64,000 bases of DNA from Sphingomonas ginsenosidivorax (GCF_007995065.1 NZ_VOQR01000001.1:2297001-2361000); one strand, 5' to 3'; shown: positions 9,786 to 19,343, counted from the stretch's first letter. Notes: a model not told the origin generated them from the letters alone. Made by a program: numbers and translations.

Positions 9786-10285
9786 TGTGGAGGTGATCGG
9801 ACTGCAAAAGTCCGGTCGGCGTCCGCGGAAATCTGTTCGACAGGCATTGACCAAATGACCGCTTTTTTGATCGCGTAAGCTCGCTCCGAAAGGCCGAAAT
9901 TGGGGCGCAAAGCCGACCGGCCGGTTTGCTGGAGCCGAATGGCGAGTTTTAGCGAAAGCCGACGCTCCCATCGCCAACGCTGAATGTCTTGAGCTGGTCG
10001 GCACCGGTCGGCGCGTTCTGGGACATTTCTGCCGTTCATCAGCGACCTGTCGAGCGGCAGGTCTTGCCAAGATCCGACGTCCGGCGTTTGCCGGACCGGC
10101 ACCGCAGAACGACAGAGATTGGCCGGCTGCAGACGATCGGCATTTGCCGCGGTAGTGCGCAAAGCGGCCACTATCTGGCGATGCCGCTATTCGCTATTCT
10201 CATCAGCGATTGAGCAATCCGCGTTCGTCCCGGGTCCGCCCGCGTCCTATCCCGAACCATCGTCTCCGCAATGAGGAACAGGTTC
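9786..10285. other. Intergenic region with repeat and hairpins
   Basis: 500 bp without a supported gene. It contains a 6-bp-stem hairpin at 9798-9814 (CGGACT / AGTCCG, just after the STAND stop codon, no T-tract), one copy of a dispersed element at 9937-10001, and a second 6-bp-stem hairpin at 10080-10095 (TCCGGC / GCCGGA). The promoter of the downstream monooxygenase gene should lie toward the right end. Confidence 0.5.
9937..10001. repeat. Dispersed intergenic repeat, copy A
   Basis: A 65-nt segment that aligns with 58090-58153 at about 54 of 65 positions by hand, with one gap. The best-conserved block is ACGCTGAATGTC followed by CTGGTCGG. Both copies lie between genes and show no coding constraint. 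Confidence 0.6.
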
Positions 10286-11623
10286 ATGACGCAGCCACGC
10301 AAGCTCAAGCTCGGCTTCATCCTCCACGGCGTCGGCCGCACCTGGAACGATTGGCGGCATCCCGGCAGGGACGTCACCGCCAGCACCGATTTCGCGCATT
10401 ACAAGCAGCAGACCCTGCTCGCCGAACGCGGCAAGTTCGATTTCGTGTTCGTCGCCGACAGCCTGTCGATCACCGAGAAGTCGAGCCCGCATTACCTCAA
10501 CCGCGTCGAGCCGATCACGATCCTGTCCGCGCTGGCGGCCGTGACGTCGCACATCGGCATCGTCGGCACGCTGACGGTCAGCTATTCCGAGCCGTTCAAC
10601 GTCGCACGCCAGTTCGCCTCGCTCGACCATATCAGCGGCGGGCGCGCCGGGTGGAACGTGGTCACCTCGTGGCTCGGCGACACCGCCGCCAATTTCTCGA
10701 AGGCCGAGCATCCCGCGCATGACGTGCGCTACCGGATCGCCGCCGAATATCTCGACGTCGTACAGGGCCTCTGGGACAGCTGGGAGGACGACGCGCTGGT
10801 CGGCGACAAAGACAGCGGCGTCTTCGTCGATCCCGACAAACTCCACCGGCTCGACCATCAGGGTGAGTTCTTCCAGGTCCGCGGGCCGCTCAACATCAAG
10901 CGTGGGCCGCAGGGCCATCCGGTGATCTTCCAGGCGGGCGGGTCGAACGAAGGGCGCAACTTCGCCTCAAAGCGCGCCGACGCAATCTTCGCCGCCGCCG
11001 CCACGTTCGAGGAAGGCGCCAGCTACTATGCTGACGTCAAGAAGCGCGCGCGCGGCTTCGGGCGCGCGCCCCATACGCTGTTCGTGTTGCCCGGCATCAC
11101 GCCGTTCATCGGCGATACCGATGCTGACGCCGAAGCGCGCTACCGCGAGGTCGCTGCGTCGGAGTCGCTCGACACCGGTTTCGGGTTCCTCGCGCGGACG
11201 TTCAACGACCACGACTTCCGGCAATACGACCTCGACGGCCCGTTCCCCGACGTCGCGCATATCGGCCAGAACAGCCAGCAGAGCGGCGCCAACCGCATCC
11301 TGGCGGAGGTGCGCGCCGAGCAGCTCACGCTGCGCCAGGTGGTCGAACGCCTCGCGACGCCGCGCGGTGCCTTCGTCGGGTCGCCCGAGACGGTCGCCGA
11401 TGCGCTGCAGGCCTGGTTCGAGGGCGGCGCGGCAGACGGCTTCGTGATCTTCGAACCCTTGCCGGGACAACTCGAACTGTTCGTCGACAAGGTCGTGCCG
11501 ATCCTGCAGACGCGCGGGCTGTTCCGCGACGCGTATGAGGGCGAGACGTTCCGCGACAGTCTCGGGCTAGAGGTGCCGGCGAACCGCTACACCGCCGCGC
11601 GGGACGCGCGCGCCGCCGCCTGA
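10286..11623 (+). CDS. FMN-dependent LLM-class monooxygenase (NtaA/SnaA/DszA type)
   Basis: A 445-aa luciferase-like monooxygenase. The N-terminus LGFILHGVGRTWNDWRHP and the barrel segments FDFVFVADSLSI, LDHISGGRAGWNVVTSW and VIFQAGGSNEGRNFAS are typical of the NtaA/SnaA/DszA branch, which uses reduced FMN to oxidise S- or N-containing organics. In this sulfur-assimilation neighbourhood it probably desulfurises or pre-oxidises an organosulfur compound; the substrate is unknown. An upstream ATG at 10271 is possible, but AGGAACAGG precedes the ATG at 10286 at good spacing. A peroxiredoxin-like gene and a LysR gene follow on the same strand. Confidence 0.85.
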   Translation: MTQPRKLKLGFILHGVGRTWNDWRHPGRDVTASTDFAHYKQQTLLAERGKFDFVFVADSLSITEKSSPHYLNRVEPITILSALAAVTSHIGIVGTLTVSYSEPFNVARQFASLDHISGGRAGWNVVTSWLGDTAANFSKAEHPAHDVRYRIAAEYLDVVQGLWDSWEDDALVGDKDSGVFVDPDKLHRLDHQGEFFQVRGPLNIKRGPQGHPVIFQAGGSNEGRNFASKRADAIFAAAATFEEGASYYADVKKRARGFGRAPHTLFVLPGITPFIGDTDADAEARYREVAASESLDTGFGFLARTFNDHDFRQYDLDGPFPDVAHIGQNSQQSGANRILAEVRAEQLTLRQVVERLATPRGAFVGSPETVADALQAWFEGGAADGFVIFEPLPGQLELFVDKVVPILQTRGLFRDAYEGETFRDSLGLEVPANRYTAARDARAAA

Positions 11624-11676
11624 TCGTTCCCGCCATTCCCGATCTGTTGCCGCCCCCGTGCGGCCAAGGAGGACGC

Positions 11677-12348
11677 ATGTCCCATATCGAAAGCCTGACC
11701 GACCAGTTCGTCAAACTCCACGCCGACCGCGTGGCAACCTGGCCATCCGAGCGCCTCGCCAAGAACATCGAACAACGCGCGGCGCTGGTCGCGGCGTTCG
11801 ATCCGGCGACGGTCGTGCAGGTCGGCGATGTCGTCGCCCCCTTCACGCTCGACGGGTCGGACGGTACCCCGCTGACCCTGGAGACGCTGGTCGCCGACCG
11901 GCCCGGGGTGCTGGTCTTCTTCCGCTTCGCAGGTTGCCCGGCCTGCAATCTCGCTCTGCCCTATTACGACCGGCAGCTGCGACCGGCGCTCGACGCGGCG
12001 GGGATCCGGCTGGTCGCGGTCAGCCCGCATCTGCCCGAGCGCAGCCTGGGCGCGATCCGCGATCGCCATGATCTGCACTTCGCCGTCGCCGCCGACCGCG
12101 ACAATACGCTCGCGCGGCGCCTGGGGATTACCTTTGCGCGCGGCGACGTGCCCGCGGAGACCGCACCCGGCTGGATCGGCGAGCTGACCGGGATCGGCAC
12201 CAGCGAACTGCCGCAACCCACCGTGATCGTCATCGACCAGGACCGCATCGTGCGCTTCGTCGACGTCAGCCCCGACTGGCTGGTCCGCACCGAAGCCCCC
12301 GTGATCCTCGCCGCGGTCGCGCGGCTGGAGCTCGCCGCCGCAGCCTAG
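11677..12348 (+). CDS. Peroxiredoxin-like (AhpC/TSA family) protein
   Basis: A 223-aa thioredoxin-fold protein. The active-site region is VFFRFAGCPACNLALPYYD, with C87 and C90 forming a CxxC pair where typical peroxiredoxins have a single peroxidatic cysteine. It may reduce peroxides made by uncoupled flavin monooxygenases next door, or act as a thiol reductase. GGAGG lies at good distance before the ATG at 11677, so the ATG 30 nt upstream was rejected. The gene starts 53 bp after the monooxygenase and is probably co-transcribed with it. Confidence 0.8.
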   Translation: MSHIESLTDQFVKLHADRVATWPSERLAKNIEQRAALVAAFDPATVVQVGDVVAPFTLDGSDGTPLTLETLVADRPGVLVFFRFAGCPACNLALPYYDRQLRPALDAAGIRLVAVSPHLPERSLGAIRDRHDLHFAVAADRDNTLARRLGITFARGDVPAETAPGWIGELTGIGTSELPQPTVIVIDQDRIVRFVDVSPDWLVRTEAPVILAAVARLELAAAA

Positions 12349-12455
12349 CACGCCCCCAGAATATATTGCCCAGCCCAAACCCATACTGACTGGATGGGAT
12401 TTAGAGACCGGCCGATACCTTCGAGGTGCACCTGACGTGCCCCGAAGGATTCTGC

Positions 12456-13295
12456 ATGCCCGTCAACCTGCCGACGACCCTGCTCCGAAGCTTCGTGGCG
12501 ATCGTGGATTCGGGATCGATGCTCAGCGCGTCCGAACAGGTCTTCGTCACCCAGTCCGCGCTCAGCCTGCAGATCAAGCGGCTCGAAGAACTCCTGCAAC
12601 AGTCGCTGTTCGTCCGCGAGGGTCGCCGGCTGACCCTCACGCCGGCCGGCGACATGATGCTCGATTACGCGCGGCGCGTCCTCGACCTGCACGATGAGGC
12701 GATCGCAGCGATCAGCTCCGGGCGGTTCGCCGGCCCCGCGCGCGTCGGCATGGTGCAGGACTTCGCCGAGACGCTGTTGACGGGGCTACTCGCGCGCTTT
12801 GCCGAACTCCACCCGGATGCGCAGATCTACGCTCGCGTCGCCGGCACCGCGGAACTGCAGGGTCTGCTGGAGCGGCGCCAGCTCGACATCATCCTGGGGT
12901 TCTCCGCGAGCGCCGACCCCAGCGCGATCACGACCGCGCCGATGAGCTGGTATGGCGACGCGAGCCTCGCGCGGCGCAGCGTCGTTCCGCTCGCCGTGCT
13001 CGAGACCCCATGCCGGTTCCGCGAGGCGGCGATCCGCGCGCTGGATGAGGCCGGGCGGCCGTATCGCATCACCGTCGAGACGCCCAACCTCACCACCCTG
13101 CGCTCGGCGGTGTCGGCGGGGCTCGGCCTCACCTGCCGGACGCATCTGTTCCTGCGCGACGTCGCGGCGCTCGACGCGCATCTGCTGCCACCGCTGCCGC
13201 GGGTCGCCTCGATTCTGCAGACCGCCGACACGCTCGACGCCCCCACCCGGCGGCTCGCCGACCTCGCGCGCGAAACCATCCAAGCGCTCGATTGA
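12456..13295 (+). CDS. LysR-family transcriptional regulator of the sulfur cluster
   Basis: A 279-aa LysR protein: HTH with LLRSFVAIVDSGSMLSASEQ, then FVTQSALSLQIKRLEELL; co-inducer domain from about residue 90. GAAGGA sits 7 nt before the ATG at 12456; an upstream in-frame ATG (12426) lacks such a site. It lies 107 bp after the peroxiredoxin gene and is convergent with the TonB receptor gene, ending 11 bp from it. It is the only regulator gene inside the organosulfur cluster and a candidate controller, by analogy with CysB/Cbl/SsuR. Confidence 0.85.
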   Translation: MPVNLPTTLLRSFVAIVDSGSMLSASEQVFVTQSALSLQIKRLEELLQQSLFVREGRRLTLTPAGDMMLDYARRVLDLHDEAIAAISSGRFAGPARVGMVQDFAETLLTGLLARFAELHPDAQIYARVAGTAELQGLLERRQLDIILGFSASADPSAITTAPMSWYGDASLARRSVVPLAVLETPCRFREAAIRALDEAGRPYRITVETPNLTTLRSAVSAGLGLTCRTHLFLRDVAALDAHLLPPLPRVASILQTADTLDAPTRRLADLARETIQALD

Positions 13296-13306
13296 TCGTC
13301 CCCAGC

Positions 13307-15865
13307 TTAGAACGTGATCCCGGCGCGGACATAATAGGATCCGCCGCTCAGTCCGAACGGCGCGAAATTGCCATAGGCGCCGGAGCCGTCGGTCGCGATC
13401 AGGCCGCGGCGATCGGGATAGGCGTCGAACAGGTTGCTCGCACCGGCCGCGAGCGTGAGATGCTCGCTCAAGTCATAGCCGATATCGAGATCGGCCACCC
13501 ACTTGCCCCCGAACGTCCGGTCGCCCGTCGCGACGTTGCTGGATTCGGTGTATTTTCCGTAGCGCGTGGCGCGGGCGAGCGCGTGGACGCGGCCCAGCGA
13601 CCAAGCGTTGGTCAGGATCACCTTCGAATGCGGCAGCGCGACGACCAGGTCGCGCTGCGCCTGGCGGCCGAACAGCGTCACGTTGAGCGTACTGAGCTGC
13701 GACGGATTGGCCGCGATGCCCAGGATCCGAGTCTTGTTGTAGCTATACGCCGCGCTCAACCGGAAGGTACCGAGCGCGCTGCTCTTCAGCGTATAGTCGG
13801 CGACGGCGTCGATCCCGCGGGTGCGCGTGTCGATCGCGTTGGTGAAGAACTGAGCGCTGTCGACGCCGGTGACGCCGTTCGCGAGCAGGATGGTGCGGAT
13901 CGCGCTGCCGCCGTTCGCCGCGGTGCCGAGGAACTCGGTCTTGACGATGCGGTCGTCGACGCGGATCTGATAGGCATCGAGCGTGAGATGCAGCGAGCCG
14001 GCTTCATAGGTGATGCCGGCGGTGTAGTTGAGCGACTTTTCGGGCGTGAGCGGCTTCGCACCGAGCGCGATCGCCGCGGCGCTGTCGACCGGCAGGAACT
14101 TCGAGATCGTCGAGACCGGTGCGCTGCCGATCACTGTCGTGGTGTTCTGCGTCGTTGAGAAGCCGGTCTGCGCCAGCGAAGGTGCGCGGAAGCCGGTGTT
14201 GACGCCGCCGCGGATCGCGAGGCCGCGGGCGATCTCGTAGCGGCTGGTGACCTTCCAGCTTGCGGTGTCCCCCGCACTGTCGCTGTAATGCTCGAACCGT
14301 CCGGCCGCACCGATAAACCACGCGTCGGTCGGGTTGGTCGACAGGTCGATATAGCCGGCCACGTTGCTGCGGTTGAGCGAGGTCGCATCGGCGGGTGAGG
14401 TCCCGGTGAACGACACCAGTCCCGGCGACGGGAACAGCCCGCCGTACAGCTGGCCGAACGGGGTCGAGTCCTTCGGAATCTGATAGCCCCCGTTGCGATA
14501 GCTGTCGGGTTCGCCCGCCTGGCTCTGGAACCGCTCCCAGCGATGTTCCGCACCGAGCGAGACGGTCAGTGGCTTGGCGAGGCCGATATCATAGTCGCGG
14601 GTGACATCGACGGTGTTCGCCCACAGGTCCTGGTTCTGCGTGCCAAGGTAAAAATCATGCTTGCTGGTCGGCCCGATCGACGGGTTCAGCGTGTTCTCCG
14701 CACCGAGCCAGACATGGTCGCGGCCATAGCTGGAACTCAAATCCCACGCCCAGCCGGAAAGGTCGCCGCGCAGGCCGACCGTGGCCTGGAAATCGGTCTC
14801 CTTGATCCGGCGATAGGCCTGGAAGCCGGTCGGGTAGATCTGTGGCAACACCGCGAAAGCGCTGGTGTTGGTCTGGCCGCCATAGCCGGTGTTCGACGGG
14901 ATATAGGCGCCGCGCGCGTCCTTGATGTCGCGGTGACTGAGCGTGCCGAAGCTGTAGGCCGTCACCGCGCCGACCGGCAGCTCGGCGTTGAGCGAGCCGA
15001 CCGCCACCGCGTCGCGGTTCGATCGGCCATAGCCGCCAGCATAGACATGGTTCAGCTCCGCCTCGCGCGGATCGGGCTGGCCGTTCACCAGCGGCAGGAT
15101 GCGCGGAACCGCTTCGGCCGAGGGGTCGGCACGATCGTGGAACTTGGCTTCGACGGACAGGCGCACGAAGCCGCCCTGGTCGCCGATCCGCGTACCATAA
15201 CCGAGGTTCGCCTGCGCCAGCGGCGCGCCCTTCGAATAGAGCTGGCTGCCGGTCAGCGACAACGCGCCGCCCTGCTTGGTGTCGTCGAGTATGATGTTGA
15301 TCACGCCCGAGATCGCGTCCGATCCATATTGTGCGGCGGCACCGTCGCGCATCACCTCGATATGGGCGACTGCGTTGGTCGGGATCAGGTCGATATCGAC
15401 CGGCGTCGATCCCCCCGACACCCGCGACAGGTTGTTGATCAGCGCGGTGGTGTGGCGGCGCTTGCCGTTGACGAGGACGAGCAGATAGTCGCCCGACAGG
15501 CCACGGATCGCGATCGGCTTGACGCTGGCCGAGGTACCGCCGCCGCCCAGCGCAGGCATCGTCAGCGAGGGGACGAGCGCGCCGAGTATTTCTTTCAGGC
15601 CGGTGCGCCCCGTCGCCTGCAGTTCCTGCCTGCCGATGACGTCGATCGGCACCGGGCTGTTCGCGACGGTGCGGGGCTGCGTACCGCGCACCCCGGTGAC
15701 GATGATGTCGTCGCCTTCCGCGAGCGCCGCGGCGCCGGGATTCGCGGCTGTGGGGATCGGCGGCGCGCGATCGACGGCGGCGAGTTGCACTGGTAGCTGC
15801 TGCGCGCTGGCCGTGGTGGCGAGGGCGGCGAAGGCAACGCCGGAGAGCAGGCGGAAAGTCGTCAT
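13307..15865 (-). CDS. TonB-dependent outer-membrane receptor
   Basis: An 852-aa protein with a Sec signal peptide (hydrophobic core LLSGVAFAALATTASAQQ), a plug domain containing VTGVRGTQPRTVANSPVPID, IAIRGLSGDYLLVLVNGKR and the plug end GSDAISGVINIILDD, then a ~680-residue beta-barrel ending in the aromatic-terminated strand YYVRAGITF. It should import a large or scarce substrate across the outer membrane using TonB energy. It lies 118 bp downstream of the sulfonate-binding protein gene on the same strand and may be the last gene of that operon, which suggests an organosulfur substrate such as a sulfonate or sulfate ester. The substrate is inferred only. Confidence 0.9.
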   Translation of the reverse strand: MTTFRLLSGVAFAALATTASAQQLPVQLAAVDRAPPIPTAANPGAAALAEGDDIIVTGVRGTQPRTVANSPVPIDVIGRQELQATGRTGLKEILGALVPSLTMPALGGGGTSASVKPIAIRGLSGDYLLVLVNGKRRHTTALINNLSRVSGGSTPVDIDLIPTNAVAHIEVMRDGAAAQYGSDAISGVINIILDDTKQGGALSLTGSQLYSKGAPLAQANLGYGTRIGDQGGFVRLSVEAKFHDRADPSAEAVPRILPLVNGQPDPREAELNHVYAGGYGRSNRDAVAVGSLNAELPVGAVTAYSFGTLSHRDIKDARGAYIPSNTGYGGQTNTSAFAVLPQIYPTGFQAYRRIKETDFQATVGLRGDLSGWAWDLSSSYGRDHVWLGAENTLNPSIGPTSKHDFYLGTQNQDLWANTVDVTRDYDIGLAKPLTVSLGAEHRWERFQSQAGEPDSYRNGGYQIPKDSTPFGQLYGGLFPSPGLVSFTGTSPADATSLNRSNVAGYIDLSTNPTDAWFIGAAGRFEHYSDSAGDTASWKVTSRYEIARGLAIRGGVNTGFRAPSLAQTGFSTTQNTTTVIGSAPVSTISKFLPVDSAAAIALGAKPLTPEKSLNYTAGITYEAGSLHLTLDAYQIRVDDRIVKTEFLGTAANGGSAIRTILLANGVTGVDSAQFFTNAIDTRTRGIDAVADYTLKSSALGTFRLSAAYSYNKTRILGIAANPSQLSTLNVTLFGRQAQRDLVVALPHSKVILTNAWSLGRVHALARATRYGKYTESSNVATGDRTFGGKWVADLDIGYDLSEHLTLAAGASNLFDAYPDRRGLIATDGSGAYGNFAPFGLSGGSYYVRAGITF

Positions 15866-15983
15866 GGAAAGTCCCTGAGCTGGACATGCGCCGTCGATCG
15901 CCCCGAAGGGACGTGGCGGCTGTCACGGGATGGTATGGGTAAAGCGGCGCGAAACCGCGGCGGGTCAGGCCCGCATTCGGCAA

Positions 15984-17009
15984 TCAGTCGCCATGCGGTG
16001 GCCCGGGATCGAGCTGCAGATACGCGCCGTCGAGCGGCCGGTTGCCGGCGAGCACGCCGCTGTTGCGAAACTGTGCGACGACCTCGCGTTCCTCGGCGCG
16101 CAGCGCGGCATCGATCGGCACCCGCACGGATGGCTGGTGCAGGACGTGCGACAGCGCGATCGCGAGCGGCAACCCGGTGTCCTTGGCCAGCGCCTTGGCA
16201 AACGCCTGCGGATGCGTCTTCGCCCAGACCTGCGCGCGCGCTTCGCGTTGCAGATAGTCGGCCAGGACCGTGCGCTTGGCGGTAGCTGCGTCCGCATTGG
16301 CCGCATCGAAGCCATAGCCGGTCAGATAATCGCGACCGTCGGCGATCGACCGCGCGCCCTCTGCAAACGCGGTGGCGGTATAGGGCGACCAGATCGACCA
16401 GGCATCGATCGATCCCGAATCGAACGCCGCCTTGGCGTCCCCCGGCGACAGGAACAGCAGCTTCACGTCGGCGACCTTCAGCCCCTTCGCCTCCAGCGCG
16501 CGCAGCACGAGATAGTGGCCGATGGAGCCGCGCGTGGTCGCGATCGACCTGCCGCGCAGTTCCTGCACCGTGCGGATCCCGGACTTCGCCGGCACCAGCA
16601 GCGCGAGCCCGCCGGTGGGGCGCACCCGCGCGGCCTGCGCTCCGACAGCCTTGATCGAGCTACCCGACTGATAGGCGAACTGGAACGGCGCATCGCCAAC
16701 CACGCCGACATCGACCGCCCCGGCACCGATTGCTTCGAGCAAGGTCTGCGCGGCCGGGAATTCGGACCATTCGATGCGGTAGGGCGCGCCGTCGAGCGCA
16801 CCCGATGCCAGCATCAGGGCCTTGGTCCCGCCGCGCTGGCTGCCGACATGGAGCACGTCGCCCTGCGCCACCGTCCGGTTGAGCCAGACCCAGAGTCCCG
16901 CCACGAGCAGCAGCACGACCACAGCCAGCGGCCACCAACGCCGCCGGGGCTCGGCTGGCGGCGGCACGACGGGTGCCTCCCCGCCGGTCTCTGCCCAGTA
17001 ATCGGCCAT
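15984..17009 (-). CDS. ssuA: Sulfonate ABC transporter substrate-binding protein (SsuA-like)
   Basis: A 341-aa periplasmic binding protein of the SsuA/TauA/NMT1 family: LHVGSQRGGTKALMLASG, FPAAQTLLEAIGAGAVDVGVVG, then DAWSIWSPYTATAFAEG. It would capture alkanesulfonates and deliver them to the SsuC/SsuB transporter. The N-terminus is unusual: about 22 hydrophilic residues (many Pro, Arg) come before the hydrophobic stretch WPLAVVVLLLVAGLWVWL, with no clear cleavage site, so it may stay anchored in the inner membrane. The start is the ATG at 17009, overlapping the ssuD stop codon (TGATG). Confidence 0.85.
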   Translation of the reverse strand: MADYWAETGGEAPVVPPPAEPRRRWWPLAVVVLLLVAGLWVWLNRTVAQGDVLHVGSQRGGTKALMLASGALDGAPYRIEWSEFPAAQTLLEAIGAGAVDVGVVGDAPFQFAYQSGSSIKAVGAQAARVRPTGGLALLVPAKSGIRTVQELRGRSIATTRGSIGHYLVLRALEAKGLKVADVKLLFLSPGDAKAAFDSGSIDAWSIWSPYTATAFAEGARSIADGRDYLTGYGFDAANADAATAKRTVLADYLQREARAQVWAKTHPQAFAKALAKDTGLPLAIALSHVLHQPSVRVPIDAALRAEEREVVAQFRNSGVLAGNRPLDGAYLQLDPGPPHGD

Positions 17010-18097
17010 CAGCCCGCCGCCCGCAACGGTTCGGCATCCCGGGCCGCGACCAGCGCATGGACGTGCGGCAACAGGTCGCGGCCATAGTCGATCGCGTCCT
17101 GCAGCGGCTCGAACCCGCGAATCAGGAAATGGTCGATGCCGAGGTCGTAGTAATCGAGCATCGCGTCGGCGACCTGTTCGGGGGTGCCGACCAGCCCGGT
17201 CGAGTTGCCCGCCGCACCACCGAGCGCAGCGACGCCGGTCCAAAGCCGCTTGTCGATGCGATAACCCTGGTTCGCCGCGTCTAGCAGCCGCTGTGATCCG
17301 GCATTGACCGGCGCGTGGCCGGTCAGCGGTGCGCCCGCCGCGCTGCGCAGGTCGCGGACGCGCTCGACGATCTGATCCGCCTTCTTCCACGCCGCTTCCT
17401 CGGTATCGGCGATCACCGGGCGCAGCGACAGCGAGAAGCCGGGCCGCCGGCCATATTTCGCCGCCGCGGTGCGGATTGTCGAGACCGCCTCGCGCACCTG
17501 CGCCTGGGTTTCGCCCCACAGCGCATAGACATCGGCGTGGCGCCCGGCGACGTCGATCGCGGCCGGCGACGATCCACCGAAGAACACCGGGAGGTTGGTC
17601 GGCTTGATCTGGCTGAACGCCTGGCGGACATTGTAGAACCGGCCGTCATGGTCGAACGGCGTCGTTGACGACCATTCGGCCTTCAGGATCCCGAGATACT
17701 CGTCGGTGCGGGCATAGCGCTCGTCCTTGGTCGAGCGATCGCCGTCGCGCGCCATTTCGCTGTCCGCGCCGCCGGTGATGATGTGGACCGCGATGCGCCC
17801 GCCCGACAACTGGTCGAGCGTCGCCAGCTGCCGCGCGGCGAGCGTCGGCTGGGTAAAGCCGGGGCGATGCGCGATCAGGAAGCCGAGCGTGGTCGTTCGG
17901 GCAGCGGCGTGCGCAGCTACGATCTGGCTCTCGGGGCTGTCCGATCCGAACGGGATCAGGACACGATCGAAGCCGCCCTTCTCCTGCGCGATCGCCGCAG
18001 CCTCGACATAGTCGCGGTCGAGCGCGCGCGACTTCGAACTGTCGTGGATCTCGGAGCGGTCGTTGAAGCCGATATAGCCGATGAACTTGACGGGCAT
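17009..18097 (-). CDS. ssuD: FMNH2-dependent alkanesulfonate monooxygenase (SsuD-like)
   Basis: A 362-aa luciferase-fold enzyme: VKFIGYIGFNDRSEIHDS, FDRVLIPFGSDSPESQIVA, LDQLSGGRIAVHIITGG, and VFFGGSSPAAIDVAGRHADVYALWGE, all typical of SsuD. It releases sulfite from alkanesulfonates using reduced FMN and O2. No SsuE flavin reductase is seen in the window, so FMNH2 must come from elsewhere. The gene lies 22 bp after the rhodanese gene and overlaps ssuA by one base. The ATG is preceded by GAGGAGACAGTTC, a strong site. Confidence 0.88.
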   Translation of the reverse strand: MPVKFIGYIGFNDRSEIHDSSKSRALDRDYVEAAAIAQEKGGFDRVLIPFGSDSPESQIVAAHAAARTTTLGFLIAHRPGFTQPTLAARQLATLDQLSGGRIAVHIITGGADSEMARDGDRSTKDERYARTDEYLGILKAEWSSTTPFDHDGRFYNVRQAFSQIKPTNLPVFFGGSSPAAIDVAGRHADVYALWGETQAQVREAVSTIRTAAAKYGRRPGFSLSLRPVIADTEEAAWKKADQIVERVRDLRSAAGAPLTGHAPVNAGSQRLLDAANQGYRIDKRLWTGVAALGGAAGNSTGLVGTPEQVADAMLDYYDLGIDHFLIRGFEPLQDAIDYGRDLLPHVHALVAARDAEPLRAAG

Positions 18098-18119
18098 GAA
18101 CTGTCTCCTCGGGTGGAAT

Positions 18120-19343
18120 TCAAAGGACGCGGAAGCCGTGCGTGCCGTCGCGCGCGAGCTGGTCGACCAGACCGTATTCCCAGTCGAGATAGGCCTGCAT
18201 CGCCGCCGCGGCGTTGTCGGTGCCCTCGTACGGCCGCTTGTAGCGATGCGCCGGATCGAGCGGCGGGACGGTCGGTCCTGCGCCGGTCTCGAGTATGCTG
18301 TCGAAACCGCCGTCGAGCACGAACACCGCCCAGCCCATCTGCGCGAGCCACGACCCGGTCATGTCGGCACGCGCACCGATATCGTCGGCGAGCACGATGC
18401 GCGCACCTCGGACGGGGGCCGCCATGTCGGTTTCCTGGACCAGCTGCCCACCCGGATAGGAGCGGAAGCCGGGGATATGCCTCGCGGCATACTCCTGCGG
18501 CCGCCGCACATCGAAGCGGTAGAGCGTGCGCGTCGTGTCGGCGACCAGCGCGGCGAGATCGTCCGGCGTGATCCGCCTGACTCCGGCGCGGTAGGCGACC
18601 GCGCGGGCCTTCGCTCGCGCTTCGGTGTCGTTCGCGACATCGGGCGCGACCTTAGCGCTGCCATGCGCGAGCGTCTGCCCGGCGAGCGTCCAGCCAATCG
18701 TGCCGTTACGCAGCGCGACGACCTTGTTCGGAACACCGGCATTGATCAGCGACTGCGTGCCGATGATCGACCGCGTGCGGCCGGCACAATTGACGATAAT
18801 CGTCGTGTCCGGATCGGGCGCGACGTCGCGCGCGCGCAGCACCAGCTCGGCGCCGGGCACGCTGGTGCCGCCGGGCAGGCTCATGGTCGCGTATTCCTCG
18901 AACCGGCGGGCGTCGAGGATCGCGATATCCGCCTTTTCCTCGATCAGCGCAGCGACGTCCTCGGCGGCCAGCGACGGCGTATGCCGCTGCGCCTCGACCA
19001 GCTCGCCGAACGCCTTCGAGTAGGAATTGACGTCCTCGAACAGCTCGTAGCCGGCATCCGCCCACCCCCTCAGCCCGCCGTCGAGCAACGAGACCCGGGT
19101 GTAGCCGATCGCCGCGAGCGCGGCCGCGGCAGGTGCGGCAAGACCCTCGCCATCGTCGTAGAGGACCACCGCCACATCGTTGCGCGGCAACCGGACCTCC
19201 GCCTCGACCGCGATCCGGTCATGCGCCAGGTTGGACGCGAACAGCGGATGACCGGTCGCGAAGTCCGCTTCGTGGCGGACATCGAGCAGCGCGATCTCGT
19301 CCCCCAGCAGCAGCGCGCGGCGGATGGCTTGCGGTGTCGTCAT
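18120..19343 (-). CDS. Multi-domain rhodanese (sulfurtransferase) protein
   Basis: A 407-aa protein with three rhodanese-like segments. Domain 1 (about 5-105) reads IALLDVRHEADFATGHP and ends LLDGGLRGW. Domain 2 (about 125-235) carries IAILDARRFEEYATM and the active-site loop NCAGRTRS with C186. Domain 3 (about 275-370) has YRFDVRRPQEYAARHIPG but DDIGARAD in place of the cysteine loop. Only domain 2 therefore looks catalytically competent. It should move sulfane sulfur, probably handling thiosulfate or persulfide formed during organosulfur breakdown. It overlaps the cysteine dioxygenase gene by 4 bp (ATGA), which fixes the start. Confidence 0.85.
   Translation of the reverse strand: MTTPQAIRRALLLGDEIALLDVRHEADFATGHPLFASNLAHDRIAVEAEVRLPRNDVAVVLYDDGEGLAAPAAAALAAIGYTRVSLLDGGLRGWADAGYELFEDVNSYSKAFGELVEAQRHTPSLAAEDVAALIEEKADIAILDARRFEEYATMSLPGGTSVPGAELVLRARDVAPDPDTTIIVNCAGRTRSIIGTQSLINAGVPNKVVALRNGTIGWTLAGQTLAHGSAKVAPDVANDTEARAKARAVAYRAGVRRITPDDLAALVADTTRTLYRFDVRRPQEYAARHIPGFRSYPGGQLVQETDMAAPVRGARIVLADDIGARADMTGSWLAQMGWAVFVLDGGFDSILETGAGPTVPPLDPAHRYKRPYEGTDNAAAAMQAYLDWEYGLVDQLARDGTHGFRVL

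Noticed and set aside
13292..15878. Long plus-strand frames opposite the TonB receptor gene
   Set aside because: Typical antisense shadows of a GC-rich gene; the minus-strand reading has clear TonB receptor features.
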